A stretch of 42,204 bases of DNA from an uncultured Faecalibacterium sp. (GCA_934512105.1 CAKSWQ010000015.1:1-42204); one strand, 5' to 3'; counted from the first letter of the stretch, positions 21,814 to 29,931 are shown. The notes: generated by a model from the sequence alone, not told the origin. Numbers and translations are program-made.

Positions 21814-23172
21814 ATGGTCATTACCATTGCTGGCGGCGGCAGCACTTTTACCGCCGGTATCGTCAAATCCATCGCCCTGCGCCGGGATGAACTGGAAGTG
21901 GACGAGATCCGTCTGTTCGACATCAACAAGGAGCGTCAGGACAAGGTGGCCGTTGTGGTGGACTGGGTCCTGCACAAGGAACTGAATACCGACATCAAGC
22001 TGGTGGTCACCACCGATGTGCAGGAGGCTTACACGGACACCTCTTTTGTGTTTGCCCAGATGCGCGTGGGCGGCTACGCCATGCGGGAGCAGGACGAAAA
22101 GATCCCCCTGCGCCACGGCTGCGTGGGACAGGAGACCTGCGGCTGCGGCGGCATGGCCTACGGAATGCGCACCATCTTCCCCATGATCCAGCTGATCGAC
22201 GACGTGGAAAAGTATGCCAAGAAGGACTACTGGATCCTGAACTACTCCAACCCCGCCGCCATCGTATCCGAGGCCTGCCGCAAGCTGCGCCCGAAGGCAC
22301 GGATCATCAACATCTGCGATATGCCCATCGCCATCATTGACGTGGTGGCAGCTGCCATGGGCATCCAGAACAAGAAGGAGATCGTTTACGATTACTTTGG
22401 CCTGAACCACTTCGGCTGGTTCACCTCCATCCAGTACCGCGGCGAGGATCTGATGCCAAAGCTCCGCGCTTACATCAAGGAGAACAAGATCCTTCTGCCG
22501 GAAAGCTACCTCAAGGGCATGGGCGCGCTGACCTCCTCCGCCAGCCAGAACCGCCACACCAAGGGCAGCTGGTACTATGTGTGGAAGGGCGAGTACGAGA
22601 TCATGGAAAACTTCCCGGAGTACCTGCCCAACACCTACCTGAACTACTATCTGCAGGCCAAGGAGTTCGTGGAGCACTCGGACCCGAACCACACCCGCGC
22701 CAACGAGGTGGAGGAGACCCGCGAAAAGAACCTGTTCGACGGCATCGACCACTACCTCAAGACCGGCGAGGTGGACGCCAACACCTTCTATGCCGGCAGC
22801 CACGGCGACTGGATCGCAGATCTTTCCGCTGCGCTGAAGAACGACACCAAGGCACGCTTCCTCATCATCACCGAGAACCGCGGCGCTATCCCCAATATGC
22901 CCTATGACGCAATGGTGGAGCTGCCCGCCTACATCGGCAAGAACGGCCCGGAGGTCATTGCCCGGGACAACATCCCGCTGTTCCAGCAGGGCCTGATGAT
23001 GCAGCAGCTCAACAGCGAAAAGCTGCTGGTGGAGGGCTGCGTGGAAGGCAGCTACGAGAAGGTGTTGCAGGCCTTTACCCTGAACAAGACTGTGCCCAGC
23101 ATGAACGTTGCCAAGGCCATTCTGGACGATATGATCGAAGCCAACAAGGGCTACTGGCCGGAACTGCACTGA
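21814..23172 (+). CDS. 6-phospho-alpha-glucosidase, glycoside hydrolase family 4
   Basis: 452 aa. GH4 enzymes use NAD+ and a divalent metal to cleave by an oxidation-elimination route. The NAD loop is GGGSTFT (residues 7-13); NYSNPAAIVSE (near 143-153) and CDMP (168-171) provide metal and substrate residues, with H199 in GLNHFGWF. CDMP is the form found in 6-phospho-alpha-glucosidases (GlvA, MalH), whereas cellobiose enzymes have CNVP. It therefore hydrolyses the phosphorylated sugar delivered by the upstream EIICB. ATG 21814 follows AAAAAGGAG. The operon ends in a terminator at 23188. A 1045-aa minus ORF across these two genes is a shadow. Confidence 0.93.
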   Translation: MVITIAGGGSTFTAGIVKSIALRRDELEVDEIRLFDINKERQDKVAVVVDWVLHKELNTDIKLVVTTDVQEAYTDTSFVFAQMRVGGYAMREQDEKIPLRHGCVGQETCGCGGMAYGMRTIFPMIQLIDDVEKYAKKDYWILNYSNPAAIVSEACRKLRPKARIINICDMPIAIIDVVAAAMGIQNKKEIVYDYFGLNHFGWFTSIQYRGEDLMPKLRAYIKENKILLPESYLKGMGALTSSASQNRHTKGSWYYVWKGEYEIMENFPEYLPNTYLNYYLQAKEFVEHSDPNHTRANEVEETREKNLFDGIDHYLKTGEVDANTFYAGSHGDWIADLSAALKNDTKARFLIITENRGAIPNMPYDAMVELPAYIGKNGPEVIARDNIPLFQQGLMMQQLNSEKLLVEGCVEGSYEKVLQAFTLNKTVPSMNVAKAILDDMIEANKGYWPELH

Positions 23173-23187
23173 GCAGCCGGCTTTCCC

Positions 23188-23224
23188 GCCGCCGCAGGCA
23201 TTGCCGCCTGCGGCGGCTTTTTTA
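23188..23224 (+). terminator. Terminator of the alpha-glucoside operon
   Basis: GCCGCCGCAGGC (23188-23199) pairs with GCCTGCGGCGGC (23206-23217) followed by T6. Confidence 0.92.
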
Positions 23225-23295
23225 TGCGCATTGACCTTTGCAAGACAAGGGCTTATAATGAGAAAAAACCATTGGAAGCGAAAGGAAGCACACCC

Positions 23296-24267
23296 ATGCA
23301 AAACAGAGCCTCTGCAACCCCCAGCCGCCCGGTCACCGGGCGCTTTGCGCCCAGCCCCAGCGGACGGCTGCATCTGGGCAATCTGGCGTGCAGCCTGCTG
23401 GCGTGGCTCAGCGCAAAAAGTCAGGGCGGGCGCATCGTGCTGCGCATCGAGGACTTGGACGCCGAGCGCTGCCCCCGCATCTACGCCGACTTACTGGAGC
23501 AGGATCTTGCGTGGCTGGGGCTTACATGGGACGAGGGCGGCAGCACCGGCGGCGCACACGCGCCCTATTACCAGAGCGAGTGCGGGGACATCTATACCGA
23601 AAGCTACCGCAAGCTGGAGCAGAGGGGGCTGGTGTACCCCTGCTTTTGCTCCCGCTCCCAGCTGCACGCCGCCAGCGCACCCCACACCTCGGACGGCAAC
23701 GTCATCTACCCGGGCACCTGCCGGGGGCTGACGCCGGAGGAAATTGCAGAAAAGCGCAAAAAGAAAGCCCCTGCCTACCGCCTGATGGTGCCGGACGAGG
23801 CCATCACCTTTACGGACGGCTGCATGGGCACCCACACGGAGAACCTGCTGCGGGACTGCGGCGACTTCTATCTGCGCCGGGCAGACGGCGTGTTTGCCTA
23901 TCAGCTGGCGGTGGTGGTGGACGATGCCCGCATGGGCGTCACCGAGGTGGTGCGCGGGGCAGACCTGCTTTCCTCCACGGCGCGGCAGCTGTACCTGTAC
24001 CGTCTGCTGGGCTTGCAGCCGCCCCGCTTTGCCCACTGCCCGCTGCTGCTGGCAGCAGACGGGCGGCGGCTGTCCAAACGGGACGGGGACCAGAGCCTTG
24101 AAAACCTGCGGGCAAAGTACACCGCCCCGGAGATCATCGGCAAGCTGGCCTATGCCTACGGCTTGCAGCCGGAGCCAGCCCCCCGTACCCCGGAAAGCCT
24201 TGTGCCGGACTTTGCATGGACGAAAGTCCCCAAGCAGGATATCTGCCTGCCCGCGGGGCTGTTCTGA
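23296..24267 (+). CDS. gluQ: Glutamyl-Q tRNA(Asp) synthetase
   Basis: 323 aa, shorter than GltX because the anticodon-binding domain is absent. GluQ-RS attaches glutamate to queuosine 34 of tRNA(Asp). Visible are RFAPSPSGRLHLGN (class I HIGH-type motif, residues about 16-29), the zinc ligands C-x-C ... Y-x3-C (YPCFCSR and YPGTCRG) and LSKRDG in place of KMSKS. ATG 23296 follows GAAAGGAAG; the frame extends 24 codons upstream into the preceding terminator and is not used. It stands alone between a terminator and a repeat. Confidence 0.92.
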   Translation: MQNRASATPSRPVTGRFAPSPSGRLHLGNLACSLLAWLSAKSQGGRIVLRIEDLDAERCPRIYADLLEQDLAWLGLTWDEGGSTGGAHAPYYQSECGDIYTESYRKLEQRGLVYPCFCSRSQLHAASAPHTSDGNVIYPGTCRGLTPEEIAEKRKKKAPAYRLMVPDEAITFTDGCMGTHTENLLRDCGDFYLRRADGVFAYQLAVVVDDARMGVTEVVRGADLLSSTARQLYLYRLLGLQPPRFAHCPLLLAADGRRLSKRDGDQSLENLRAKYTAPEIIGKLAYAYGLQPEPAPRTPESLVPDFAWTKVPKQDICLPAGLF

Positions 24268-24273
24268 CGAAAG

Positions 24274-24359
24274 AACCCTCTCAGTCTGCTCCCTTTGTTC
24301 GCATCCAGCTCCCCCTTCGGGGAATCTGGCATCGAGCGCAGCGAGACTGAGGGGGTATT
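24274..24359. repeat. Modular repeat, short copy
   Basis: AACCCTCTCAGTC, a decayed variable hairpin, CCAGCTCCCCCTTCGGGG, GGCATCGAGCGCAGCGAGACTGAGGGGGTA. It lies between the gluQ stop and the terminator of the convergent lipoprotein gene. Confidence 0.7.
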
Positions 24360-24365
24360 TTGCGC

Positions 24366-24405
24366 GCAAAAAAGCCCCGGGGAGCGGGGCGCTCCTCGGG
24401 GCGGG
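24366..24405 (-). terminator. Terminator of lipoprotein gene 24413 (minus strand)
   Basis: Minus strand: CCCCGAGGAGCG pairs with CGCTCCCCGGGG and is followed by CTTTTTTGCGC. The terminator of the paralogous gene at 25470 has nearly the same form. Confidence 0.8.
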
Positions 24406-24412
24406 GTGCGAT

Positions 24413-24964
24413 TCAATCCGGTGCAGCATTGATGGTCAGCTCAAAGCCGATGGCAACATAGGTCTTGCCGCCGATGGTCCATGCGCCGACACCCAGCGCG
24501 GTAAGTTCCAGCGTTCTGCCGTTTTCCTCTGCGCCGCCAAGCTCATTCTCCACGGTTTTAAACAGGGTCTGAACATTGGTATAGTTCGCTTTGATGGCTG
24601 CGGTTTTTGCAGCCTCGTAGAAAAGCGGCACATAGGCATCCGGCTTGCTGCTTCTTGTATCAAAGCAGAGCTGCACCTGCCGCACTGTGGTCTTTCCGTC
24701 GCCCTCTGTTTTGTAGCGCGCACTGCTGGTCAGGCTGTCCGCACCGCTTGTCTCTGCAATGTGCTTGAGCGCCAGTTTCTTGATATCGTCATCGTTTTTA
24801 AACGTTTTGCCAAATTTTTTATTCAGCGCGGCCAGATAGGCGCTTTCCACATTGGCGTCAAACTCAGGGTTGCCGGAGCCGCTGCTGCCGCCGCAGGCGG
24901 TGAGCAACGCCAGTGCCAGTACACCGGCCAGCAGAACAGCCGCAAAACGCTTGATCTTTTTCAT
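24413..24964 (-). CDS. Small lipoprotein, paralogue 1
   Basis: 183 aa. Signal peptide MKKIKRFAAVLLAGVLALAL with lipobox LTAC, Cys24. A Ser/Gly linker of about ten residues precedes an alpha/beta domain ending WTIGGKTYVAIGFELTINAAPD. The gene at 25470 has the same signal, size, layout and a matching C-terminal YMAIAFKVKN, so they are likely duplicates. The function is unknown. ATG 24964 follows GGGAGGAG. The promoter is at 25027-25056. Confidence 0.8.
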   Translation of the reverse strand: MKKIKRFAAVLLAGVLALALLTACGGSSGSGNPEFDANVESAYLAALNKKFGKTFKNDDDIKKLALKHIAETSGADSLTSSARYKTEGDGKTTVRQVQLCFDTRSSKPDAYVPLFYEAAKTAAIKANYTNVQTLFKTVENELGGAEENGRTLELTALGVGAWTIGGKTYVAIGFELTINAAPD

Positions 24965-25026
24965 GCAATACTCCTCCCATAAAATGCAGGGCGTTCCCGT
25001 GCGGATGCACGGGGCATTCTGTTTTT

Positions 25027-25056
25027 ATTTTACAGCAGCGCGGCGGCGTTCGTCAA
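25027..25056 (-). promoter_or_regulatory. Promoter of lipoprotein gene 24413 (minus strand)
   Basis: Minus strand TTGACG (25051-25056), 18-bp spacer, TAAAAT (25027-25032). Confidence 0.6.
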
Positions 25057-25124
25057 TGGTAAGTGTGCCAGTTTTTGCCGGGATTTTTGGGCAGAGCGCA
25101 AAAAAGCAAGGTGAATGGTGGGAG

Positions 25125-25408
25125 AACCCCTTCCGTCTGCTCACTACGTTCGCAGCCACACTCCCCCTTTTGTCGCTGCGCGACATCTTCCCCCGGCCGG
25201 GGGAAGTCGGCCCTCAAGGGGACGGCTGAACTCCCTCAGTCAAAGCCTGACGGCTTTGCCAGCTCCCTCTGGGAGGGAGCCTCTGGCGCGCCCGGAAACT
25301 TTGCACTTTAGCCGGAAACTTTGCCGCTATGCCAAAGGCCCCATCTCAGAGGGGGCTGTCGAGCGCAGCGAGACTGGGGGAGTTTCCTCGGGAGCGCCTG
25401 AGAGGGTT
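25125..25408. repeat. Modular repeats: A-type element joined into a B-type element
   Basis: 25125-25226 equals the left part of the B type at 9648, up to GGGGACGGCT. There the B sequence stops and a complete A-type copy (25228-25385) begins with GAACTCCCTCAGTC and ends GACTGGGGGAGTTT. The usual tail CCTGAGAGGG (25398-25407) follows. The rest of B is missing. Confidence 0.75.
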
Positions 25409-25416
25409 GCGCAAAA

Positions 25417-25449
25417 AAGCCCCGGAGGGCGGGTGCTCTCCGGGGAAGA
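25417..25449 (-). terminator. Terminator of lipoprotein gene 25470 (minus strand)
   Basis: Minus strand: CCCCGGAG, a loop, CTCCGGGG and CTTTTTTGCGC. Confidence 0.8.
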
Positions 25450-25469
25450 AAGGACTGACGATTCTTTAC

Positions 25470-25973
25470 TTAGTTGCTCTTGTATTTGGGGTTCTTGACC
25501 TTGAACGCAATTGCCATGTAACTATGCTTGCTGTCGCTCTTAACAACAACACCAATGTCCGTCCAATTGCCATTCTGGCTGATGTCAACATTCCAATCGG
25601 TATTGATCTTCTGCGAGATCTGAGTCAGAATAACGTCCAGCAGCGTACCTTCATAGTCGAAGTTCGCCGCCACGAGAACCGTCAGAAACTCAACATTATC
25701 ATTCTTTCCATCTATATCATAGACAAAACCTAATTTATAGCCGAGGATACTGGCATTAACTTTGAGCTTCTCGTTCAGGAACTGATCTGCTTTAGCCTTC
25801 AGTTCCTTATCATTTTTTGCGGTGCTGGTGCTGTACTTGCTCAGAACCTTAGCCTCGGCGTCCGTGTTCTCTTTCAGATTGCTGTTGTTGCCGCTGCCGG
25901 AGCAGGCGGTGAGCATCACCATAGCCATCACACCTGCCAGCAGCAGGGCTACGAATTTCTTCAGGTTCTTCAT
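25470..25973 (-). CDS. Small lipoprotein, paralogue 2
   Basis: 167 aa. Signal peptide MKNLKKFVALLLAGVMAMVM with lipobox LTAC, Cys24. The mature part is Asn/Lys/Asp-rich and about 140 residues long, with a predicted alpha then beta order like its paralogue at 24413. It is clearly more AT-rich than neighbouring genes. ATG 25973 follows GGAGGGA; the frame open to 26090 is leader. The function is unknown. Confidence 0.8.
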   Translation of the reverse strand: MKNLKKFVALLLAGVMAMVMLTACSGSGNNSNLKENTDAEAKVLSKYSTSTAKNDKELKAKADQFLNEKLKVNASILGYKLGFVYDIDGKNDNVEFLTVLVAANFDYEGTLLDVILTQISQKINTDWNVDISQNGNWTDIGVVVKSDSKHSYMAIAFKVKNPKYKSN

Positions 25974-26060
25974 AAGGGTATCCCTCCAATCAGCGTTTTT
26001 GTGGTTATGTTTCTTTTTTCTCAAAAGGCCTTGCGCAACCGTTGTTGCCTTTCTGCCCTG

Positions 26061-26090
26061 ATTATATCCGACCGGGGACGGTTTTGTCAA
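26061..26090 (-). promoter_or_regulatory. Promoter of lipoprotein gene 25470 (minus strand)
   Basis: Minus strand TTGACA (26085-26090), 18-bp spacer, TATAAT (26061-26066). Confidence 0.8.
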
Positions 26091-26284
26091 TCGGGAATAT
26101 TGCTAAAGTTCCTGAAGCAGTTTCGTGAAAAAGGATGAAAACAAGTGGGTTTTGTTGCAGTCCTGAAATGTTTCGGGGCTGGTTTTGTAGACAATCTACG
26201 AAACCGGCCCGCTGCCGCCCCGGCGGCAGGGTTTTGCCGGGTGCGGGGTTACTTAAATTTGGACAGATGTTGTGTTGGGTGGGG

Positions 26285-26488
26285 GACTCCCTCAGACGCG
26301 GCTTGCGCCGCGCCAGCTCCCTCTGGGAGGGAGCCTCTGGCGCGCCCGGAAGCTTTGCACTTTAGCCGGAAACTTTGCCGCCATGCCAAAGGCTCCCTCC
26401 ATGAGGGAGCTGGCAAAACCGTCAGGTTTTGACTGAGGGAGTTAAGCTCCCCCTTTGGGGGAGCTGGCGCGGGAGCGCCTGAGAGGGC
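26285..26488. repeat. Modular repeat, A-type copy plus C-type tail
   Basis: 26285-26443 is an A-type copy with variable hairpins CGCGGC-ttg-GCCGCG on the left and AAAACC-gtca-GGTTTT on the right, ending GACTGAGGGAGTT. It continues directly into AAGCTCCCCC...GGGGGAGCT and CGCCTGAGAGGGCGC. The part of the spacer before it (26091-26284) holds two hairpins around 26178-26240 and no gene. Confidence 0.75.
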
Positions 26489-26522
26489 GCACCAGTATTT
26501 CCCCCTTTATTTTGCCTTTTTA

Positions 26523-26551
26523 CACATTTTCACCACGTTTTGGTGGTAAAA
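26523..26551. promoter_or_regulatory. Palindrome before the C39-like gene
   Basis: TTTTCACCAC and GGTGGTAAAA are near-complementary around a GTTTT centre, and the right arm contains a possible -10 (TAAAAT). It could be an operator overlapping the promoter. This is weak evidence. Confidence 0.35.
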
Positions 26552-26588
26552 TCATGTCTGAATTGAAACGAACTTGGAGGAAGTACCC

Positions 26589-27260
26589 ATGCAACACTGT
26601 CCCGCCCGCGCGGCACAGCGGCTGGCGGCGGCAGTTCTGGCGCTGGTTTTGCTGCTGTGCGCCTTTTTGCCCCGTGCCCACGCCGCTGAGCTGAAAGAGA
26701 AAAACGGCATCCGGCTGCTCAGCTTCGACACCAGCCACATCCTTTCCATCGGCAACCAGACCTCCGGCAAGTGCAGCCTGTACGCGCTGCGCTACGCCCG
26801 CACCATTCTGGACGGCAAGGTGTGCTCCGGCAGCGGGATGTGGTCGAACGGGGCGGTGTGGTCGGCCGCGGGCTACACGGGGTACTCCGGCACCCGCGCC
26901 GAGTGTCTGAAAAAGCTGTACAGCGAGCTTTCTGCCGGGCATCCGGTCATCGTGCACCTGAAAAACACCACGGTCAGCGGGGTAAAGCGCCACACCAACC
27001 GCACCTCTACTTATGAATACCACCTGACTTCCTCCGGCTGGGACGAGGTGAACTACCCCCACATTGCCACCAGCAGCACCTACGGGCACTGGGTGTGCGT
27101 GGCGGGCATCTCTCCCACTGCCGACCCGGAAAACCTGACCGAGAGCGACTTTTACGCCCTCGACCCCGCCCGGGTGACCGTCAACGGCCGGCTTGCCGTC
27201 ACCCGCCTGCTGGACAACACCCTGTGGGTGGAAAACTCCCCCCTCAAGGTGCTGGGGTAA
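26589..27260 (+). CDS. Secreted C39-like (papain-type) cysteine peptidase domain protein
   Basis: 223 aa. A signal peptide with a likely cut after AHA (residue 32) is followed by one domain. It shows the spacing of peptidase C39-like proteins: GKCSLYALRYA with Cys62 at the start of a helix, YGHWVCVAG with His167, and FYALDPA with Asp192. The match of Cys, His and Asp positions suggests a catalytic triad, but overall similarity to known members cannot be tested here. It could be a cell-surface protease or a catalytically altered binding domain. ATG 26589 follows GGAGG; a TTG five codons upstream is less likely. Confidence 0.7.
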   Translation: MQHCPARAAQRLAAAVLALVLLLCAFLPRAHAAELKEKNGIRLLSFDTSHILSIGNQTSGKCSLYALRYARTILDGKVCSGSGMWSNGAVWSAAGYTGYSGTRAECLKKLYSELSAGHPVIVHLKNTTVSGVKRHTNRTSTYEYHLTSSGWDEVNYPHIATSSTYGHWVCVAGISPTADPENLTESDFYALDPARVTVNGRLAVTRLLDNTLWVENSPLKVLG

Positions 27261-27284
27261 AAATTGAATTATTCTTTTTATAGA

Positions 27285-27320
27285 ACAAAATCGGGCAGTC
27301 CGCGGACTGCCCGATTTTGT
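27285..27320 (+). terminator. Terminator of the C39-like gene, a 16-4-16 hairpin
   Basis: Perfect 16-bp stem (arm ACAAAATCGGGCAGTC) with loop CGCG, followed by ATTTTT. It has the same 36-nt geometry as the hairpins at 375, 2539, 11073, 31346 and 32526. Confidence 0.85.
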
Positions 27321-27336
27321 ATTTTTACGGGGGGAC

Positions 27337-27520
27337 GAACTCCCTCAGTCAAGCCCTATCGGGCTTGACAGCTCCCTCTGGGAGGGAGCCTCTGGCGCGC
27401 CCGGAAGCTTTGCGCTTCAGCTGGAAACTGTACCGTTATGCCAAAGGCCCCATCTCAGAGGGGGCTGGCATCGCGCAGCGATGACTGGGGGAGTTTTCCC
27501 CCGGAGCGCCTGAGAGGGCG
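27337..27520. repeat. Modular repeat, A-type copy
   Basis: GAACTCCCTCAGTC, variable hairpin CAAGCCC-tat-CGGGCTTG, GCTCCCTCTGGGAGGGAGC, CCTCTGGCGCGCCC, a CTGGAAACTGTACCG core, hairpin CATCGC-gca-GCGATG, GACTGGGGGAGTT and CCTGAGAGGGCG. Confidence 0.78.
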
Positions 27521-27551
27521 CACGCCAGTGTCAGGCGTTCTGTTTTACTCC

Positions 27552-27878
27552 TTAATACCCCTTCACCGAGAAGCCGCGCTCCCACGGGTCGGGTGGGAGG
27601 TCTTTTTGGCGGATGCCGGTGATCTGGATATAATCGCTTTTCTGGATCATGGCGAACAGGGAGAGAAACTTCTCCGGGTCGCCCTGCACTTCCAGCGTCA
27701 CGCTGCCGTCGTCCTCGTTCTGCGCCCAGCCGGTCAGGTCAAGGGCCTGCGCGGCGTACCGCGCCCGGTAGCGGAAGCCCACCCCCTGCACCTGTCCGGT
27801 GATGGTGTAGCGCCGCCGCACCGTGCCTTCCGGCAGCGCGGGCGGGGTACGGTCTTTTTTGGAAAGAAAATCAAACAC
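27552..27878 (-). CDS. acyP: Acylphosphatase
   Basis: 108 aa with a 20-residue N-terminal extension. Acylphosphatases hydrolyse carboxyl-phosphate bonds. The phosphate loop VQGVGFRYRAR contains the catalytic arginine, and GWAQNEDDGSVTLEVQG has the catalytic asparagine. The start is GTG 27878, preceded by AAAGGGA, 12 bp after the pyrophosphatase stop, so the two genes are probably cotranscribed. An internal start near residue 17 would give the standard 90-aa size. Confidence 0.9.
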   Translation of the reverse strand: MFDFLSKKDRTPPALPEGTVRRRYTITGQVQGVGFRYRARYAAQALDLTGWAQNEDDGSVTLEVQGDPEKFLSLFAMIQKSDYIQITGIRQKDLPPDPWERGFSVKGY

Positions 27879-27890
27879 GGCAGTGTCCCT

Positions 27891-29546
27891 TTACAGCTCC
27901 TGATAAGCGGTCATCAGGGCGGGAATGAACTGCTTTTTGCGGCTCACCACGCCCGGCAGCGTCCAGCTGGCATCGGCGGCGGGCTGGGTCTCGAAGCCGT
28001 CCGTCAGCACCTCGGCGGCGTAGCGTCCGTTGCAGATAACTACGCTCTCCTCCTTGGGCACGTCGGTCAGCAGCATGTAGATATCCTCCACGTTCTGCTT
28101 GTTGCGTGCTTCCTCCAGATAGGGCTTCAGCAGCGCCTCGGCGGCGGTCAGGTTCTTGCGGGTCATGTAGCTGCCCTGCGCCACGCCAAAGCGGATATCG
28201 CCGCACATGAACACCTTGAAGTCCTGCAAAAAGACCTCTTCGGCGGTCTTGCCGTCCAGCTTTTCGCCGGCTTCAAACATCTCGTTGGCAAACTCGTTGA
28301 TGTCCACCCCGGCGATCTTTGCCAGACGGTTGGCGGCGTTCACATCGATGGGGGTGCAGGTGGGGCTGCGGAACACCAGCGTATCCGACAGGATAGCGGC
28401 CAGCAGCAGCCCGGCGGTCTTTTGCGGGATGGCCACGCCGTTTTCATCGTACATCTGGGTGACGATGGTAGCGGTGCAGCCCACCGGCTGGTTGCGGAAG
28501 TACACCGGGCCGCTGGTCTCCAGACTGCCGATGCGGTGGTGGTCGATGATCTCCAGAATTTCGGCCTGATCGAAGCCCTCCACCGCCTGTGTGGCCTCGT
28601 TGTGGTCCACCAGAATGATGCGGCGCTTGCGCAGATTGATGATGTTGCGGCGGCTGATCATACCGCAATACTTGCCGTCTGCGTCCAGAATGGGGAAATA
28701 CCGGTGGCGCACCTTTGCCATCACGCGGGTGACGTCTGCCACCGGGCTGACGAGGGTGAACTTTATGATATCGTCCCGGGTCATGTAATAGGAGATGGGC
28801 GCACACTGGCTGATGAGCTTTGCCGCCGCGTAGGTATCGCAGGGAGCGCTCATGATGGCTACGCCGGTCTCGGCGGCGATGTGCTGGATGGTGCGGCCTA
28901 CCTTTGCGCCGTTGCAGATGATGATAAGAGAAGCTTCCTTCTCGATGGCGCAAAGCTGGCTTTCGTAGCGGTTGGTCAGGATGACGATATCACCCTTTTC
29001 CATGTTGCTTTCCAGCATTTCCGGGGTGGCGGTGCCAATGCGGATGTGACCGGTGGTGCACACCGCGTCCTCGCTGCCCACCACCATGGTAGCGCCCAGC
29101 GTTTCCAGAATATTGCGGTAGCTGGTGCGGCTCTTGGCAAGGATGCCGGTGTCGAACAGGTCCATGTTGGCGGTGGCGATATCCTTCACCGTGATGAGGC
29201 CCTGCAATTCGTTCTCCTCGCTGGTCACAGCAAGGGTATCGATCTTCTGGTCGCGCATGATCTCCCACGCCTTGCGCAGGCTGGTGGAGCCGGGGATGCC
29301 GGGGATCTGCCGGTAATCCACGTCCCGGATCTTCGGGTTGACGTCGGTGCACATCCGGGGCGGCGTGACCCCGAACTTTTTCAGCACAAATTCGGTTTCC
29401 TGATTCATTTTGCCCGCACGCCGGGCCTCGCAGACCAGATCACTGGTCTTATTTTTCAGCTCTGCATAGGCAATGGCAGAGCAGATGGAGTCGGTGTCCG
29501 GGTTGCGATGCCCGATGACAACGACCTTGTGCGCAGTTTGCTGCAT
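27891..29546 (-). CDS. ppaC: Manganese-dependent inorganic pyrophosphatase with CBS and DRTGG insert
   Basis: 551 aa, the long CBS-PPase form of family II pyrophosphatases (DHH superfamily). It hydrolyses PPi and the insert makes it nucleotide-regulated. The first metal motif GHRNPDTDS lies near residue 13. A CBS domain, a DRTGG-type region (from ILAKSRTSYRNILETLG) and a second CBS (VMAKVRHRYFPILDADGKY) follow, then DHHRIG with the DHH motif and the DHHA2 end. I chose ATG 29546 because AAGGGGGT lies upstream; the 20 extra codons to 29606 contain leader structure. It is followed by acyP. Confidence 0.94.
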   Translation of the reverse strand: MQQTAHKVVVIGHRNPDTDSICSAIAYAELKNKTSDLVCEARRAGKMNQETEFVLKKFGVTPPRMCTDVNPKIRDVDYRQIPGIPGSTSLRKAWEIMRDQKIDTLAVTSEENELQGLITVKDIATANMDLFDTGILAKSRTSYRNILETLGATMVVGSEDAVCTTGHIRIGTATPEMLESNMEKGDIVILTNRYESQLCAIEKEASLIIICNGAKVGRTIQHIAAETGVAIMSAPCDTYAAAKLISQCAPISYYMTRDDIIKFTLVSPVADVTRVMAKVRHRYFPILDADGKYCGMISRRNIINLRKRRIILVDHNEATQAVEGFDQAEILEIIDHHRIGSLETSGPVYFRNQPVGCTATIVTQMYDENGVAIPQKTAGLLLAAILSDTLVFRSPTCTPIDVNAANRLAKIAGVDINEFANEMFEAGEKLDGKTAEEVFLQDFKVFMCGDIRFGVAQGSYMTRKNLTAAEALLKPYLEEARNKQNVEDIYMLLTDVPKEESVVICNGRYAAEVLTDGFETQPAADASWTLPGVVSRKKQFIPALMTAYQEL

Positions 29547-29815
29547 ACTGTACCCCCTTATGGGTTTTACATTCTTATCATATCCCTTATCATTTACCAA
29601 GGGCAATACCGCATAATTCTAAGTGCCGATACGGCGAGCGAGGTGCGGCAGATGCTAAGCCAAAAGCGCAGATAATACTTTGTGTATTATCGAGCATTTT
29701 GGCAACGCAGATGCCGTTCCGCAGCCGCCGGAACGGTGCTTAAGCCGTCAGGCGGGAATTGTGCGGTGTTGCCCTAGTACAGCGCCCCTCTCCTGCACAG
29801 CGGGGCGGGCTGCAA
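29547..29815 (-). other. Long structured leader of ppaC
   Basis: The promoter at 29820-29848 predicts a leader of about 265 nt. It contains CCGTTCCG (29714-29721)/CGGAACGG (29729-29736), and a compound hairpin with outer arms GCCAAAA (29659-29665)/TTTTGGC (29697-29703) and inner arms GATAATAC/GTATTATC. I do not recognise a known riboswitch. There is no ORF. Confidence 0.5.
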
Positions 29816-29819
29816 CCTT

Positions 29820-29848
29820 ATTTTAACACAACTGCGCCCGGGGGTAAA
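29820..29848 (-). promoter_or_regulatory. Promoter of ppaC-acyP (minus strand)
   Basis: Minus strand TTTACC (29843-29848), 17-bp spacer, TAAAAT (29820-29825). Confidence 0.55.
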
Positions 29849-29888
29849 GGGCGCGAAACGCGGCAGACGGTTACTTTTTAACACTTTC

Positions 29889-29931
29889 TTGTATACAACC
29901 TATTGCATTTCGACCGTTTCCGCTGTATGAT
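29889..29931 (+). promoter_or_regulatory. Promoter and palindromic operator of the first MATE gene
   Basis: -35 TTGCAT (29903-29908), 17-bp spacer, -10 TATGAT (29926-29931). TTGTATACAA (29889-29898), a perfect 10-bp palindrome of the kind bound by GntR-family regulators, lies just upstream of the -35. No regulator gene is adjacent. Confidence 0.6.

Noticed and set aside
20236..23373. 1045-aa minus-strand ORF
   Set aside because: It lies antisense across the PTS and GH4 genes, is His/Gly/Val-rich low-complexity sequence, and has no ribosome site. It is a shadow of GC-rich codons.
27438..29675. 745-aa plus-strand ORF
   Set aside because: It begins inside a repeat and runs antisense to acyP and ppaC, both of which have clear motifs.
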